From Tissierellia bacterium (lineage in GTDB: Bacteria > Bacillota > Clostridia > Tissierellales > Tissierellaceae): a stretch of 6,507 nucleotides of DNA. Positions 1 to 5,931 of the stretch are shown in pieces. The stretch's first letter is position 1. The number at the start of each line of letters is the position of its first letter. The stretch spans positions 1 through 6,507 of the forward strand of contig JAAYLY010000184.1 of the NCBI GenBank assembly GCA_012521625.1, written 5' to 3'. A program made the translations under genes and the position numbers. The notes below the pieces were generated by a model. It searched no databases and was not told where the DNA came from. It saw only the letters and a list, made by a program, of their open reading frames with translations.

Positions 1-47
1 ATAGTTTGATTGATGACTCTAAGACGAGTTATTTCTTTTTGAGTCAT
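1..47 (-). CDS. 5' end of a probable ISNCY-type transposase (partial, runs off the window)
   Basis: Only the first 15 codons are present, read leftward from an ATG at 47-45: MTQKEITRLRVINQT. A good ribosome binding site (AAAGGAG, on the minus strand at about 63-57) sits 9 bases before the ATG, which supports a real start. The peptide resembles the N-terminus of a family usually annotated as ISNCY transposase, in which an M-T-Q-K-E-x-x-R-L-x-V-I opening leads into a helix-turn-helix and later an integrase-like DDE domain. None of those later domains is in the window, so the assignment rests on 15 residues plus repeats just upstream that could be an element end. If right, the enzyme would catalyse DNA transposition of its own element. 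Another small DNA-binding protein cannot be excluded. Confidence 0.55.
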   Translation of the reverse strand, partial: MTQKEITRLRVINQT

Positions 48-102
48 ATTGAATGTCTCCTTTCGCATACATGACATTTTATCAGAATAAATTCAATATG
101 AC
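43..102. repeat. 12-bp perfect inverted repeat spanning the transposase start codon
   Basis: GTCATATTGAAT at 43-54 is the exact reverse complement of ATTCAATATGAC at 91-102, with 36 bases between. The left arm contains the start codon (47-45) of the partial minus-strand gene, and the right arm overlaps the second direct repeat. It could be a pair of transposase-binding sites or an RNA structure that hides the start in read-through transcripts. Both uses are inference. Confidence 0.45.
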
Positions 103-117
103 ATTATCATAGAATAA
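71..117. repeat. Imperfect 20-bp direct repeat pair, possible IS end
   Basis: Positions 71-90 and 98-117 both begin ATGACATT and end AGAATAA, with 16 of 20 bases identical, separated by 7 bases. They lie just outside the start of the partial transposase gene and before the tRNA promoter. Short repeats like these often mark transposase-binding ends, so they may belong to the right-hand end of the element. The exact boundary cannot be fixed from one side. Confidence 0.4.
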
Positions 118-139
118 CTACAATTAAATAAAATTCTTG

Positions 140-168
140 TTGACAATTTCTAAATTATATAGTATACT
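140..168 (+). promoter_or_regulatory. Consensus sigma-A promoter of the tRNA cluster
   Basis: A perfect -35 box TTGACA (140-145) and a -10 box TATACT (163-168) are separated by exactly 17 bases. Transcription would start near 175, about 10 bases before the first tRNA. This is one of the two strongest promoters in the window, as expected for stable RNA genes. It probably serves all three tRNAs, because no other promoter is visible between them. Confidence 0.85.
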
Positions 169-184
169 AATCAATGTGGCACCG

Positions 185-260
185 GCCCAGATAGCTCAGT
201 CGGTAGAGCAGTAGACTGAAAATCTACGTGTCGCTGGTTCGATTCCGGCTCTGGGCACCA
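185..260 (+). tRNA. tRNA-Phe (anticodon GAA)
   Basis: A full cloverleaf of 76 bases folds by eye. The acceptor stem is GCCCAGA with TCTGGGC, the D stem GCTC with GAGC, the anticodon stem GTAGA with TCTAC around the loop CTGAAAA, and the T arm GCTGG-TTCGATT-CCGGC. The discriminator is A and CCA is encoded. The anticodon GAA (218-220) reads the phenylalanine codons TTT and TTC. It is the first gene of a three-tRNA cluster, with 8 bases to the next. Confidence 0.96.
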
Positions 261-268
261 CTAAAAAT

Positions 269-343
269 GCGGAAGTGGCTCAGTGGTAGAGCATCGCCTT
301 GCCAAGGCGAGGGTCGCGAGTTCGAATCTCGTCTTCCGCTCCA
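269..343 (+). tRNA. tRNA-Gly (anticodon GCC)
   Basis: This is a 75-base cloverleaf with acceptor stem GCGGAAG paired to CTTCCGC, D stem GCTC/GAGC, anticodon stem TCGCC/GGCGA around TTGCCAA, and T arm GCGAG-TTCGAAT-CTCGT. The discriminator is T and CCA is encoded. The anticodon GCC (301-303) reads GGC and GGT glycine codons. It is the middle gene of the cluster, 5 bases before tRNA-Cys. Confidence 0.96.
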
Positions 344-348
344 TATTT

Positions 349-422
349 GGCGGCATAGCCAAGCGGTAAGGCAGAGGTCTGCAAAACCTTTATCCCCGGT
401 TCAAATCCGGGTGCCGCCTCCA
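349..422 (+). tRNA. tRNA-Cys (anticodon GCA)
   Basis: This is a 74-base cloverleaf with acceptor stem GGCGGCA paired to TGCCGCC, D stem GCC/GGC, anticodon stem GAGGT/ACCTT (one G-T pair) around CTGCAAA, and T arm CCCGG-TTCAAAT-CCGGG. The discriminator is T, the usual identity element for cysteine tRNA, followed by encoded CCA. The anticodon GCA (381-383) reads TGC and TGT. It is the last gene of the cluster, directly before the terminator. Confidence 0.96.
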
Positions 423-429
423 TATATTA

Positions 430-461
430 CTACTGCATAAGTCAGTAGATTTTTTATTTTT
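430..461 (+). terminator. Modest intrinsic terminator after the tRNA cluster
   Basis: CTACTG (430-435) pairs with CAGTAG (443-448) around a 7-base loop. A T-rich run of about a dozen bases interrupted by one A follows (450-461). The 6-bp stem is short, so termination is probably incomplete and some read-through into the downstream genes is plausible. Confidence 0.6.
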
Positions 462-493
462 TGGAGAAAATAATAATAGGTAGGAGATTTGAG

Positions 494-1240
494 ATGAATC
501 AAAATCCCTTTATTCCCTTAGAAAAGGCGGATACAGTAATAGTAGCAGGTAATTGTGATGAGGAGGTCTTATCTTCCTTAAGAAAATTAAGATTAGAAAT
601 AATTCCTACATGTAGGTGTCCAGATGTGGATCAATCTATAGCCTATCATCCGGATATTGTAATCCATCCAGTTAATCACAATACCTTAGTTATAGCTCCC
701 AATGTATTTGACTATTATAAAGAAGTGCTATCAGGGAAAAATATAAAATTAATTAAGGGGGAAAGGGAATTAAAAGTAAAGTATCCCTATGATATTGCAT
801 ATAATGTTGGTAGAGTAGAAAATTTTGCCCTCCATAGATTAGATAGTACCGATGAAGTCTTAAAATTCTATTTAGAGAAGGAAGGCCTGGAATTTATAAA
901 TGTTAGACAGGGTTATACCAAGTGCTCAATGGCAATAATCGATGAAGGAAGCGTTATAACTTCTGATATTCCTATCTATAATATTTTGAGAGAGAAGGGC
1001 ATAGATGTCTTATTAATCAGTCCAGGCTATATAGATTTGGAATATCAAGACTATGGCTTTATAGGAGGAGCAACAGGCAATTTTTCCAAGGATACAGTTC
1101 TAGTATCTGGGTTATTCCATAATCATCCCGATGGTGAACGCATCTTAAATTTTATCAAAAGCAAAAATTTAGATATTTATTTTTTATCCTCTAAAAATAT
1201 TGTGGACCTTGGCACGCTAATTACTCTTAACTGTCACTAG
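494..1240 (+). CDS. DUF6873 family protein (GME-fold-like), 248 aa
   Basis: The protein resembles a conserved Clostridia family annotated as DUF6873, assigned to the fold of guanidino-group-modifying enzymes. Its own reaction is unknown to me. Visible family-like blocks are SIAYHPDIVIHP (48-59), APN (68-70), YPYDIAYNVGRV (97-108), VRQGYTKCSM (137-146) and GFIGGATG (188-195). There is no signal peptide or membrane segment, so it should be cytoplasmic. The ATG at 494 is preferred because AGGAG lies 7 bases upstream; the frame is open back to a TTG at 461, but that lies in the terminator's T run and lacks a ribosome binding site. The stop is 65 bases before ytxC, suggesting co-transcription and perhaps a sporulation-linked role (inference). 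The C-terminus ends in Cys-His; whether that matches a catalytic cysteine of GME enzymes cannot be judged here. No dedicated promoter is obvious. Confidence 0.75.
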   Translation: MNQNPFIPLEKADTVIVAGNCDEEVLSSLRKLRLEIIPTCRCPDVDQSIAYHPDIVIHPVNHNTLVIAPNVFDYYKEVLSGKNIKLIKGERELKVKYPYDIAYNVGRVENFALHRLDSTDEVLKFYLEKEGLEFINVRQGYTKCSMAIIDEGSVITSDIPIYNILREKGIDVLLISPGYIDLEYQDYGFIGGATGNFSKDTVLVSGLFHNHPDGERILNFIKSKNLDIYFLSSKNIVDLGTLITLNCH

Positions 1241-1288
1241 TGTCATTTTTTATGTAGTATATGACCTATACTAGTGTACATACTAGTA
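1236..1288. repeat. Three ACTAGT palindromes between DUF6873 and ytxC
   Basis: ACTAGT occurs at 1236-1241, 1270-1275 and 1282-1287. The first sits inside the 8-bp palindrome CACTAGTG, which includes the DUF6873 stop codon. The last two form a 7-bp inverted repeat (TACTAGT, 6 bases, ACTAGTA) just before the ytxC ribosome binding site. There is no T run, so it is not a terminator. It could be an operator or a translation-modulating hairpin; no regulator is identified. Confidence 0.4.
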
Positions 1289-1305
1289 AAGAAGGGAGTG
1301 GAATT

Positions 1306-2154
1306 ATGGAACCCATAAAAATAGGAAGCACTATACCTGCTGAAAAGATCCATTATCTTATAGAAAAATTCTCTTTTAAAAAGAGTTTAGACATAGATTA
1401 TGAAGATTATGGGGATAGATTTGTTTATTCCTTCTCCTTAAATAGAGAGGCCTTCAGTGATATAGCCCTATATAATGGCTTAGCCAATTTTGTCATAGAT
1501 ATAATGCTAAACTTCTATGCCGAGGGCTTCATAAGGAGAAGGGTTAATAAGCTTTTTAAGGATCTTAGGGGAGTAGATAAAAGTCAGGTGGTGGAAGAAG
1601 CCTACCAAATCCTCCTAGATAAAAAGCAGCTAAAGGATGAAAAAGATAGGCTAAAAAACGAAGTTTTAGATTTTTTAATTGAGCATAATTGTTTAATAAT
1701 AGATGGTTTCATAATCTTTAGACCTAGAAGTTTAAACAACTTAGCAGATAAGGCTATAGAAAAGGCTATGGAAAGGCTTTATTTACTCTTGGAATATAGG
1801 GACTATATAGAAACCCTTCGTTTATTTATTGATACCCAATATTCACAAATGGAAGTTGTCAATCTGGTAGTATCCGATGAAGGTATACAATTACTTGACC
1901 CCTTTAATAATAAAATAAATAATGAGGAGATCAAATATATTTTAGAAGAAATCTTTGAAGAGGAAATCAGCGAATCTGATATTATCTTAAGTTCTCTCTT
2001 GACCCTAGCCCCGAAGAATATTATAGTACATGGTAATGCTGATAACAGCGATTTATTGGTACTCTTAAAGGAAATATTCAAGGGAAGGATTCATGACTGC
2101 ATAGGTTGTGAAGTATGTTTAATAGAATCCATAGTGGTTAAAAATAAGAGTTGA
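1306..2154 (+). CDS. ytxC: YtxC-like sporulation protein, 282 aa
   Basis: The protein matches the YtxC-like family, known from endospore formers and annotated as a sporulation protein without a defined biochemical function. The clearest family feature is the C-terminal half: a charged helical stretch (about 145-185), a VVNLVVSDEG strand region (184-193) and the block LTLAPKNIIVH (232-242). The middle (about 90-125) is rich in Lys, Asp and Glu and probably helical. No signal peptide or convincing membrane span is seen. Three cysteines form C-x2-C-x2-C at 265-271, near the end. The start at 1306 follows GAAGGGAG with normal spacing; the frame extends back to 1261, but that start has no ribosome binding site and would run through the ACTAGT inverted repeat. 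It is probably co-transcribed with the DUF6873 gene. A strong hairpin overlaps its stop codon. Confidence 0.8.
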   Translation: MEPIKIGSTIPAEKIHYLIEKFSFKKSLDIDYEDYGDRFVYSFSLNREAFSDIALYNGLANFVIDIMLNFYAEGFIRRRVNKLFKDLRGVDKSQVVEEAYQILLDKKQLKDEKDRLKNEVLDFLIEHNCLIIDGFIIFRPRSLNNLADKAIEKAMERLYLLLEYRDYIETLRLFIDTQYSQMEVVNLVVSDEGIQLLDPFNNKINNEEIKYILEEIFEEEISESDIILSSLLTLAPKNIIVHGNADNSDLLVLLKEIFKGRIHDCIGCEVCLIESIVVKNKS

Positions 2155-2170
2155 TTCATCAACTCTTTTT
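2146..2170 (+). terminator. Strong intrinsic terminator overlapping the ytxC stop
   Basis: AAGAGTTGA (2146-2154) pairs perfectly with TCAACTCTT (2159-2167) around the 4-base loop TTCA, followed directly by T residues. The TGA stop of ytxC (2152-2154) forms the top of the left arm. It separates the ytxC transcript from hisS. Confidence 0.85.
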
Positions 2171-2172
2171 CT

Positions 2173-2200
2173 TTGACTTTTTTTTATTAAGTGGTATCAT
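2173..2200 (+). promoter_or_regulatory. Probable sigma-A promoter of hisS
   Basis: A -35 box TTGACT (2173-2178) and a -10 box TATCAT (2195-2200) are 16 bases apart. They sit immediately after the ytxC terminator and 30 bases before the hisS start. The short leader leaves no room for a T-box or other riboswitch. The same -10 sequence recurs in the thrS promoter. Confidence 0.7.
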
Positions 2201-2230
2201 AATAAGAAAGACGAATGTGGAGGTTTTTTT

Positions 2231-3541
2231 ATGAACAAAAGACTAGTTAAACCATCGATTTTACCAGGGTTTATGGAATTAACTCCAGCAGATCAAATAC
2301 TTTTCAATAAGATGATGGATACTATAAGAAAGAACTATGAAAAGTTCGGTTTCTTGCCTATAGACACACCTGTTATTGAAAAATCGGAAGTTCTTTTAGC
2401 AAAGGGCGGAGGAGAAACGGAAAAGCAGGTATATAGATTTAAGAAGGGGAATACGGATATGAGTCTGAGATTTGACTTAACTGTCCCCTTAGCTAGGTAC
2501 GTAAGTCAATATTACTCTCAGTTGGAGTTTCCCTTTAGGCGTTATCATATAGGTAAGGTGTATAGGGGTGAAAGGAGTCAAAGGGGAAGGTTTAGGGAGT
2601 TTTATCAATGCGATATAGATATAGTTGGCAATGAAAAACTTTCTATAATAAACGATGCAGAAATACCTTCACTAATCTATTCTACCTTTAAGGAGCTGGG
2701 CTTTGATGACTTTACCATATACCTAAATAATAGAAAGATACTTACTGGATATTTGGAGTTTTTAAATTTAGAGGATTCTGCCCCTATACTTAGGACCATT
2801 GATAAGTTAGAAAAGATTGGACCTGAAGGGGTAGAGGAGGAATTAATGAAATTAGGTCTAGAAAAGGAAACTATAGACAAGATCAATAGCTTTATAAGGA
2901 TTGAGGGCTCTAATGATGAGATTATCCAGCAACTTAAGGACTTAGATGTGGATAATGAACTATTTAATACTGGTATAGAGGAATTGGCTACGGTTATAAA
3001 ATACATAGGTCTATTTGGCGTTCCTAAGAAGAATTACAAGATCAGCCTATCTATAGTTAGGGGTTTAGATTATTATACAGGAACGGTCTATGAGACCTTC
3101 TTAGATGACTATCCATCCTTGGGTAGCGTCTGTAGCGGAGGAAGGTATGACGACTTAGCCACTTATTACACTAAGCAAAAACTGCCTGGGGTAGGTATGT
3201 CCATAGGATTAACAAGGCTATTCTACCAGCTAAGGGAAGCAAATATAATTAAGGCAGATGAAAGTTCCCTAACTACTGTATTGATAATTCCTATGGATGG
3301 ATTTGAGGAAAAGGCTGTGGAGATTGCAAATAGATTAAGGGCTGAAGACATTTACACCCAGATCTATTTGGAAACGGGTAAGATTAAAAAGAAGTTTGGC
3401 TATGCAGATAAATTAAATATACCCTATGTAATAGTAATAGGGGAGGATGAAGTAAAAAACGATCAATACACCCTTAGAAATATGAAAACTGGTGAGCAAA
3501 GGAGCTTAGCTGTAGAAGAATTGATAAAATGTTTAAAATAA
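2231..3541 (+). CDS. hisS: Histidine--tRNA ligase (HisRS), 436 aa
   Basis: The enzyme activates histidine with ATP and charges tRNA-His in the cytoplasm. It is a class II synthetase. The order visible is an N-terminal catalytic core with RFDLTVP (80-86), motif 2 around RRYHIGKVYRGE to REFYQCDIDI (103-131), an inserted helical segment (about 180-265), the histidine-specific signatures RGLDYYTG (277-284) and SGGRYDDL (302-309), motif 3 GVGMSIGLTRL (320-330), and a C-terminal anticodon-binding domain (about 345-436). The length fits the family. The ATG at 2231 has GTGGAGG about 7 bases upstream. REFYQCDID resembles eukaryotic and archaeal HisRS (REFYQCDFD) more than the RQFHQ type of E. coli, so this looks like the alternative HisRS lineage found in some Clostridia. 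Motif 3 has Thr where Glu is common, which I believe is usual in that lineage. The gene stands alone with its own promoter, and no clear terminator follows it. Confidence 0.95.
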   Translation: MNKRLVKPSILPGFMELTPADQILFNKMMDTIRKNYEKFGFLPIDTPVIEKSEVLLAKGGGETEKQVYRFKKGNTDMSLRFDLTVPLARYVSQYYSQLEFPFRRYHIGKVYRGERSQRGRFREFYQCDIDIVGNEKLSIINDAEIPSLIYSTFKELGFDDFTIYLNNRKILTGYLEFLNLEDSAPILRTIDKLEKIGPEGVEEELMKLGLEKETIDKINSFIRIEGSNDEIIQQLKDLDVDNELFNTGIEELATVIKYIGLFGVPKKNYKISLSIVRGLDYYTGTVYETFLDDYPSLGSVCSGGRYDDLATYYTKQKLPGVGMSIGLTRLFYQLREANIIKADESSLTTVLIIPMDGFEEKAVEIANRLRAEDIYTQIYLETGKIKKKFGYADKLNIPYVIVIGEDEVKNDQYTLRNMKTGEQRSLAVEELIKCLK

Positions 3542-3581
3542 GCTGGATTTGGATATTAATAATATAAGTTTAAATGCAAAC

Positions 3582-3610
3582 TTGACAAATCCTAATTTTA
3601 ATAGTATCAT
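3582..3610 (+). promoter_or_regulatory. Consensus sigma-A promoter of the thrS T-box transcript
   Basis: TTGACA (3582-3587) and TATCAT (3605-3610) are separated by the ideal 17 bases. Transcription would start near 3617, shortly before the T-box stem I. The promoter lies 40 bases beyond the hisS stop, so thrS can be transcribed independently, although hisS read-through is possible. Confidence 0.85.
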
Positions 3611-3616
3611 AAATTT

Positions 3617-3856
3617 TAATTTAATATAAGTTAATAATAAAGGCGATGATGGGAAGAGTAGGTTATAGATTCCTTTCAGAGAGAGAAGACCTAGGCTGGA
3701 AGTCTTCTTAAGGAAATATAATCGAAGACCACCCCTGAGCTGGATCCGAATTAAGGATTACCGCCATAGGCGTTATCTAGAATGAGTACCAATTAGGGTG
3801 GAACCACGGAACTAACCTTTCGTCCCTACATTTTTGTAGGCGCGGAAGGTTTTTTT
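3617..3856 (+). promoter_or_regulatory. Threonine-specific T-box riboswitch (thrS leader)
   Basis: This leader senses charging of tRNA-Thr and switches thrS transcription on when uncharged tRNA accumulates. The core T-box sequence is AGGGTGGAACCACGG at 3795-3809, one base off the usual AGGGTGGnACCGCGG. Stem I lies roughly at 3641-3745 and carries the AGAGAGA-type loop (about 3668-3675) and a distal hairpin with AAGAC/GTCTT arms. The specifier is best read as ACC, a threonine codon, at 3728-3730: the string ACC-ACC-CCTGAG aligns with the usual codon-ACC-yCTGAG pattern. TGGA (3799-3802) would pair with a tRNA ending UCCA. AGGG (3795-3798) can pair with CCCT (3824-3827) to form the antiterminator, excluding the terminator listed separately. 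The start is inferred from the promoter. Confidence 0.93.
3814..3856 (+). terminator. T-box attenuator terminator upstream of thrS
   Basis: The left arm at 3814-3830 (AACCTTTCG onward, ending CTACA) pairs with 3835-3851 (TGTAGG to GGAAGGTT) around a T4 loop. There is one C-C mismatch (3824/3841), and a T run ends the structure at 3856. Its left arm contains the CCCT needed by the antiterminator, so the two folds are mutually exclusive. It forms when tRNA-Thr is charged. Confidence 0.92.
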
Positions 3857-3876
3857 ATATATTTGAATAGTGGAGT

Positions 3877-3910
3877 ATTGGGAGAATCTTGAAATTGGGA
3901 AAATCTTGAA
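3877..3910. repeat. 17-bp tandem duplication in the thrS leader
   Basis: ATTGGGAGAATCTTGAA (3877-3893) is followed with no gap by ATTGGGAAAATCTTGAA (3894-3910); 16 of 17 bases match. It lies between the T-box terminator and the thrS ribosome binding site, within a leader segment of about 158 bases. It looks like a simple slippage duplication; no function is evident. Confidence 0.8.
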
Positions 3911-4014
3911 GAATACAATTGCTAGAAGGTGTTCAAAAAGTAATTAAAAATCAACAAGTAAATAAAAAATTTAGAATAATAAAAGAATTAATAATATAAA
4001 TTGGAGGTATAAGT

Positions 4015-5928
4015 ATGGAAATGATCAAAATTACTCTACCTGATAACTCAGTTAGGGAATATGAAAAGGGTACTAGGGTATTAGATATAACTAAGGACAT
4101 TTCAGAAGGTTTGGCTAGGGTAGCTGTAGGTGCTGTGGTAAATGGAAAGATAATGGGCCTACAGGAAGAAGTTAAGGAAGATGCAAGCTTTAGGGTTTTA
4201 AAATTTGAAGATGAAGAGGGTAAGCAGATTTTCTGGCATACTTCAGCCCATATTATGGCCTTAGCTGTACAAAGGCTTTTCCCAGACGTAAAATTTGCCA
4301 TAGGACCTGCAATAGAGAACGGCTTCTACTACGATTTTGATACGGAACACAGATTTACTCCAGAGGATTTGGAAAAGATCGAAGAGGAAATGAAAAAAAT
4401 CGTAAAGGAAGGTCACAAATTAGAAAGATTCATAATGCCTAGGGATGAAGCCTTGGAGTATTTCAAGGAAAGAGGAGAAATCTACAAGGTGGAATTGATT
4501 GAAGGCTTAGATGAAGATGAAGAAGTATCCTTCTATAAATTGGGAGAATTTACTGACCTTTGTGCTGGACCCCACCTGTATGATGTAAGTAAGGTAAAGG
4601 CTATTAAGCTATTAAGTATAGCAGGAGCCTACTGGCGTGGGGATGAGAACAACAAGATGCTACAGAGGATATACGGAACAACTTATGAAAAGAAAAAGGA
4701 TCTAGAAGAATACCTTCATAGGTTGGAAGAGGCTAAAAAGAGGGATCACAGAAAACTAGGTAAGGAATTAGACCTATTCTCAATCCAAGAGGAAGGACCA
4801 GGATTCCCATTCTTCCATCCAAAGGGAATGGTAATTAGGAATATACTGGAAAACTTCTGGAGGGAAGAGCATGCTAAGAGGGGTTATGAGGAGATTAAGA
4901 CTCCAATAATCCTAAATGAATCCCTATGGCATCAATCAGGTCACTGGGATCACTATAAGGAAAATATGTACTTTACAAATATAGACGAGGGCCAATATGC
5001 AATTAAGCCTATGAACTGTCCAGGTTCAATATTAGTATACAAGTCTAAGCTATATAGCTACAGGGACCTGCCATTAAGATGGGGTGAATTAGGATTAGTT
5101 CATAGACATGAGATTTCCGGAGCCCTTCATGGTTTAATGAGGGTAAGAAGCTTTACTCAAGACGATGCCCACTTATTCGTACTACCATCACAGATTAAGG
5201 ATGAATTAGTATCTATTATCGAGCTGGCAGACTATATGTACAGCATCTTCGGCTTTAAATACCATGTGGAATTATCCACTAGACCAGAAAACAGCATGGG
5301 TACTGACGAACAATGGGAGTTGGCAACAAATGGCCTAATCGAAGCCTTGAAGGAGAAAAATATAGATTATATAGTCAATGAAGGAGATGGGGCCTTCTAC
5401 GGACCTAAGATCGACTTCCAACTAGAGGACGCTATCGGTAGAACTTGGCAGTGTGGAACTATACAGTTAGACTTCCAAATGCCAGAAAGATTCGATATAA
5501 CTTATGTGGATAAGGACAATGAGAAGAAGAGGCCAGTAATGATCCACAGAACTATCTTTGGTAGTATGGAAAGGTTTATGGGAATCCTAATAGAACACTA
5601 TGCGGGTAAATTCCCTGTTTGGCTTGCACCAGTTCAAATAACTATATTACCAATCTCAGACAGGTTCAACGACTATGCTTATGATCTAATGAAACAATTA
5701 AAGGATAGAGGCTTAAGGGTAGAAGTTGATGACAGGGCTGAAAAGATTGGTTACAAGATCAGAGAAGCTAGACTTCAAAGGGTACCTTATATGTTCATAG
5801 TAGGAGAAAAGGAAGTAAATGAAAATCTTGTTTCTGTAAGAAGCAGGGATAGGGGCGACCTAGGTCAAGTAAGTCTGGAAGAAGCCATAGCTAAGATTGA
5901 AAAGGAAATAGAAAATAAAGCTCAATAA
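4015..5928 (+). CDS. thrS: Threonine--tRNA ligase (ThrRS), 637 aa
   Basis: The enzyme charges tRNA-Thr with threonine and hydrolyses Ser-tRNA-Thr made in error; it is a cytoplasmic class II synthetase. Domains in order: TGS (about 3-63), the second additional editing domain (about 70-230) with HTSAH (H75, H79) and CAGPH (C183, H187), the catalytic core (about 245-535), and the anticodon-binding domain (about 540-635). The zinc ligands that select threonine are present: C335 in MNCPG, H386 in QDDAH and H511 in MIHRT. Motif 2 includes LVHRHEISGALHGLMRVR (361-378) and motif 3 lies near GSMERF (516-521). Full length and intact editing residues indicate a complete bacterial enzyme. The start at 4015 has GGAGG 7 bases upstream; the ATG at 4021 is too far from it. 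Expression is controlled by the T-box leader. A strong terminator follows. Confidence 0.98.
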   Translation: MEMIKITLPDNSVREYEKGTRVLDITKDISEGLARVAVGAVVNGKIMGLQEEVKEDASFRVLKFEDEEGKQIFWHTSAHIMALAVQRLFPDVKFAIGPAIENGFYYDFDTEHRFTPEDLEKIEEEMKKIVKEGHKLERFIMPRDEALEYFKERGEIYKVELIEGLDEDEEVSFYKLGEFTDLCAGPHLYDVSKVKAIKLLSIAGAYWRGDENNKMLQRIYGTTYEKKKDLEEYLHRLEEAKKRDHRKLGKELDLFSIQEEGPGFPFFHPKGMVIRNILENFWREEHAKRGYEEIKTPIILNESLWHQSGHWDHYKENMYFTNIDEGQYAIKPMNCPGSILVYKSKLYSYRDLPLRWGELGLVHRHEISGALHGLMRVRSFTQDDAHLFVLPSQIKDELVSIIELADYMYSIFGFKYHVELSTRPENSMGTDEQWELATNGLIEALKEKNIDYIVNEGDGAFYGPKIDFQLEDAIGRTWQCGTIQLDFQMPERFDITYVDKDNEKKRPVMIHRTIFGSMERFMGILIEHYAGKFPVWLAPVQITILPISDRFNDYAYDLMKQLKDRGLRVEVDDRAEKIGYKIREARLQRVPYMFIVGEKEVNENLVSVRSRDRGDLGQVSLEEAIAKIEKEIENKAQ

Positions 5929-5931
5929 AAT

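Noticed and set aside
228..440. 70-codon plus-strand ORF across the tRNA cluster
   Set aside because: It lies entirely over three well-folded tRNA genes and has no ribosome binding site; it is a chance frame in RNA-coding DNA.
461..493. Upstream TTG start extending the DUF6873 protein by 11 residues
   Set aside because: It sits in the terminator's T tract with no ribosome binding site; the ATG at 494 has AGGAG at ideal spacing and gives the expected family N-terminus.
1261..1305. Upstream ATG extending YtxC by 15 residues
   Set aside because: No ribosome binding site precedes 1261, and the added codons cross the ACTAGT inverted repeat; the ATG at 1306 has GAAGGGAG.
1803..2081. Minus-strand ORF of 92 codons inside ytxC
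   Set aside because: Antisense to a supported gene, low-complexity Ser/Ile/Leu-rich translation and no start signals.
2677..3006. Minus-strand ORF of 109 codons inside hisS
   Set aside because: Antisense shadow of the hisS insertion region with a Ser/Leu/Ile-biased translation and no ribosome binding site.
3951..4301. Minus-strand ORF of 116 codons over the thrS start
   Set aside because: Overlaps the thrS N-terminal domain and leader; no family resemblance and no start signals.
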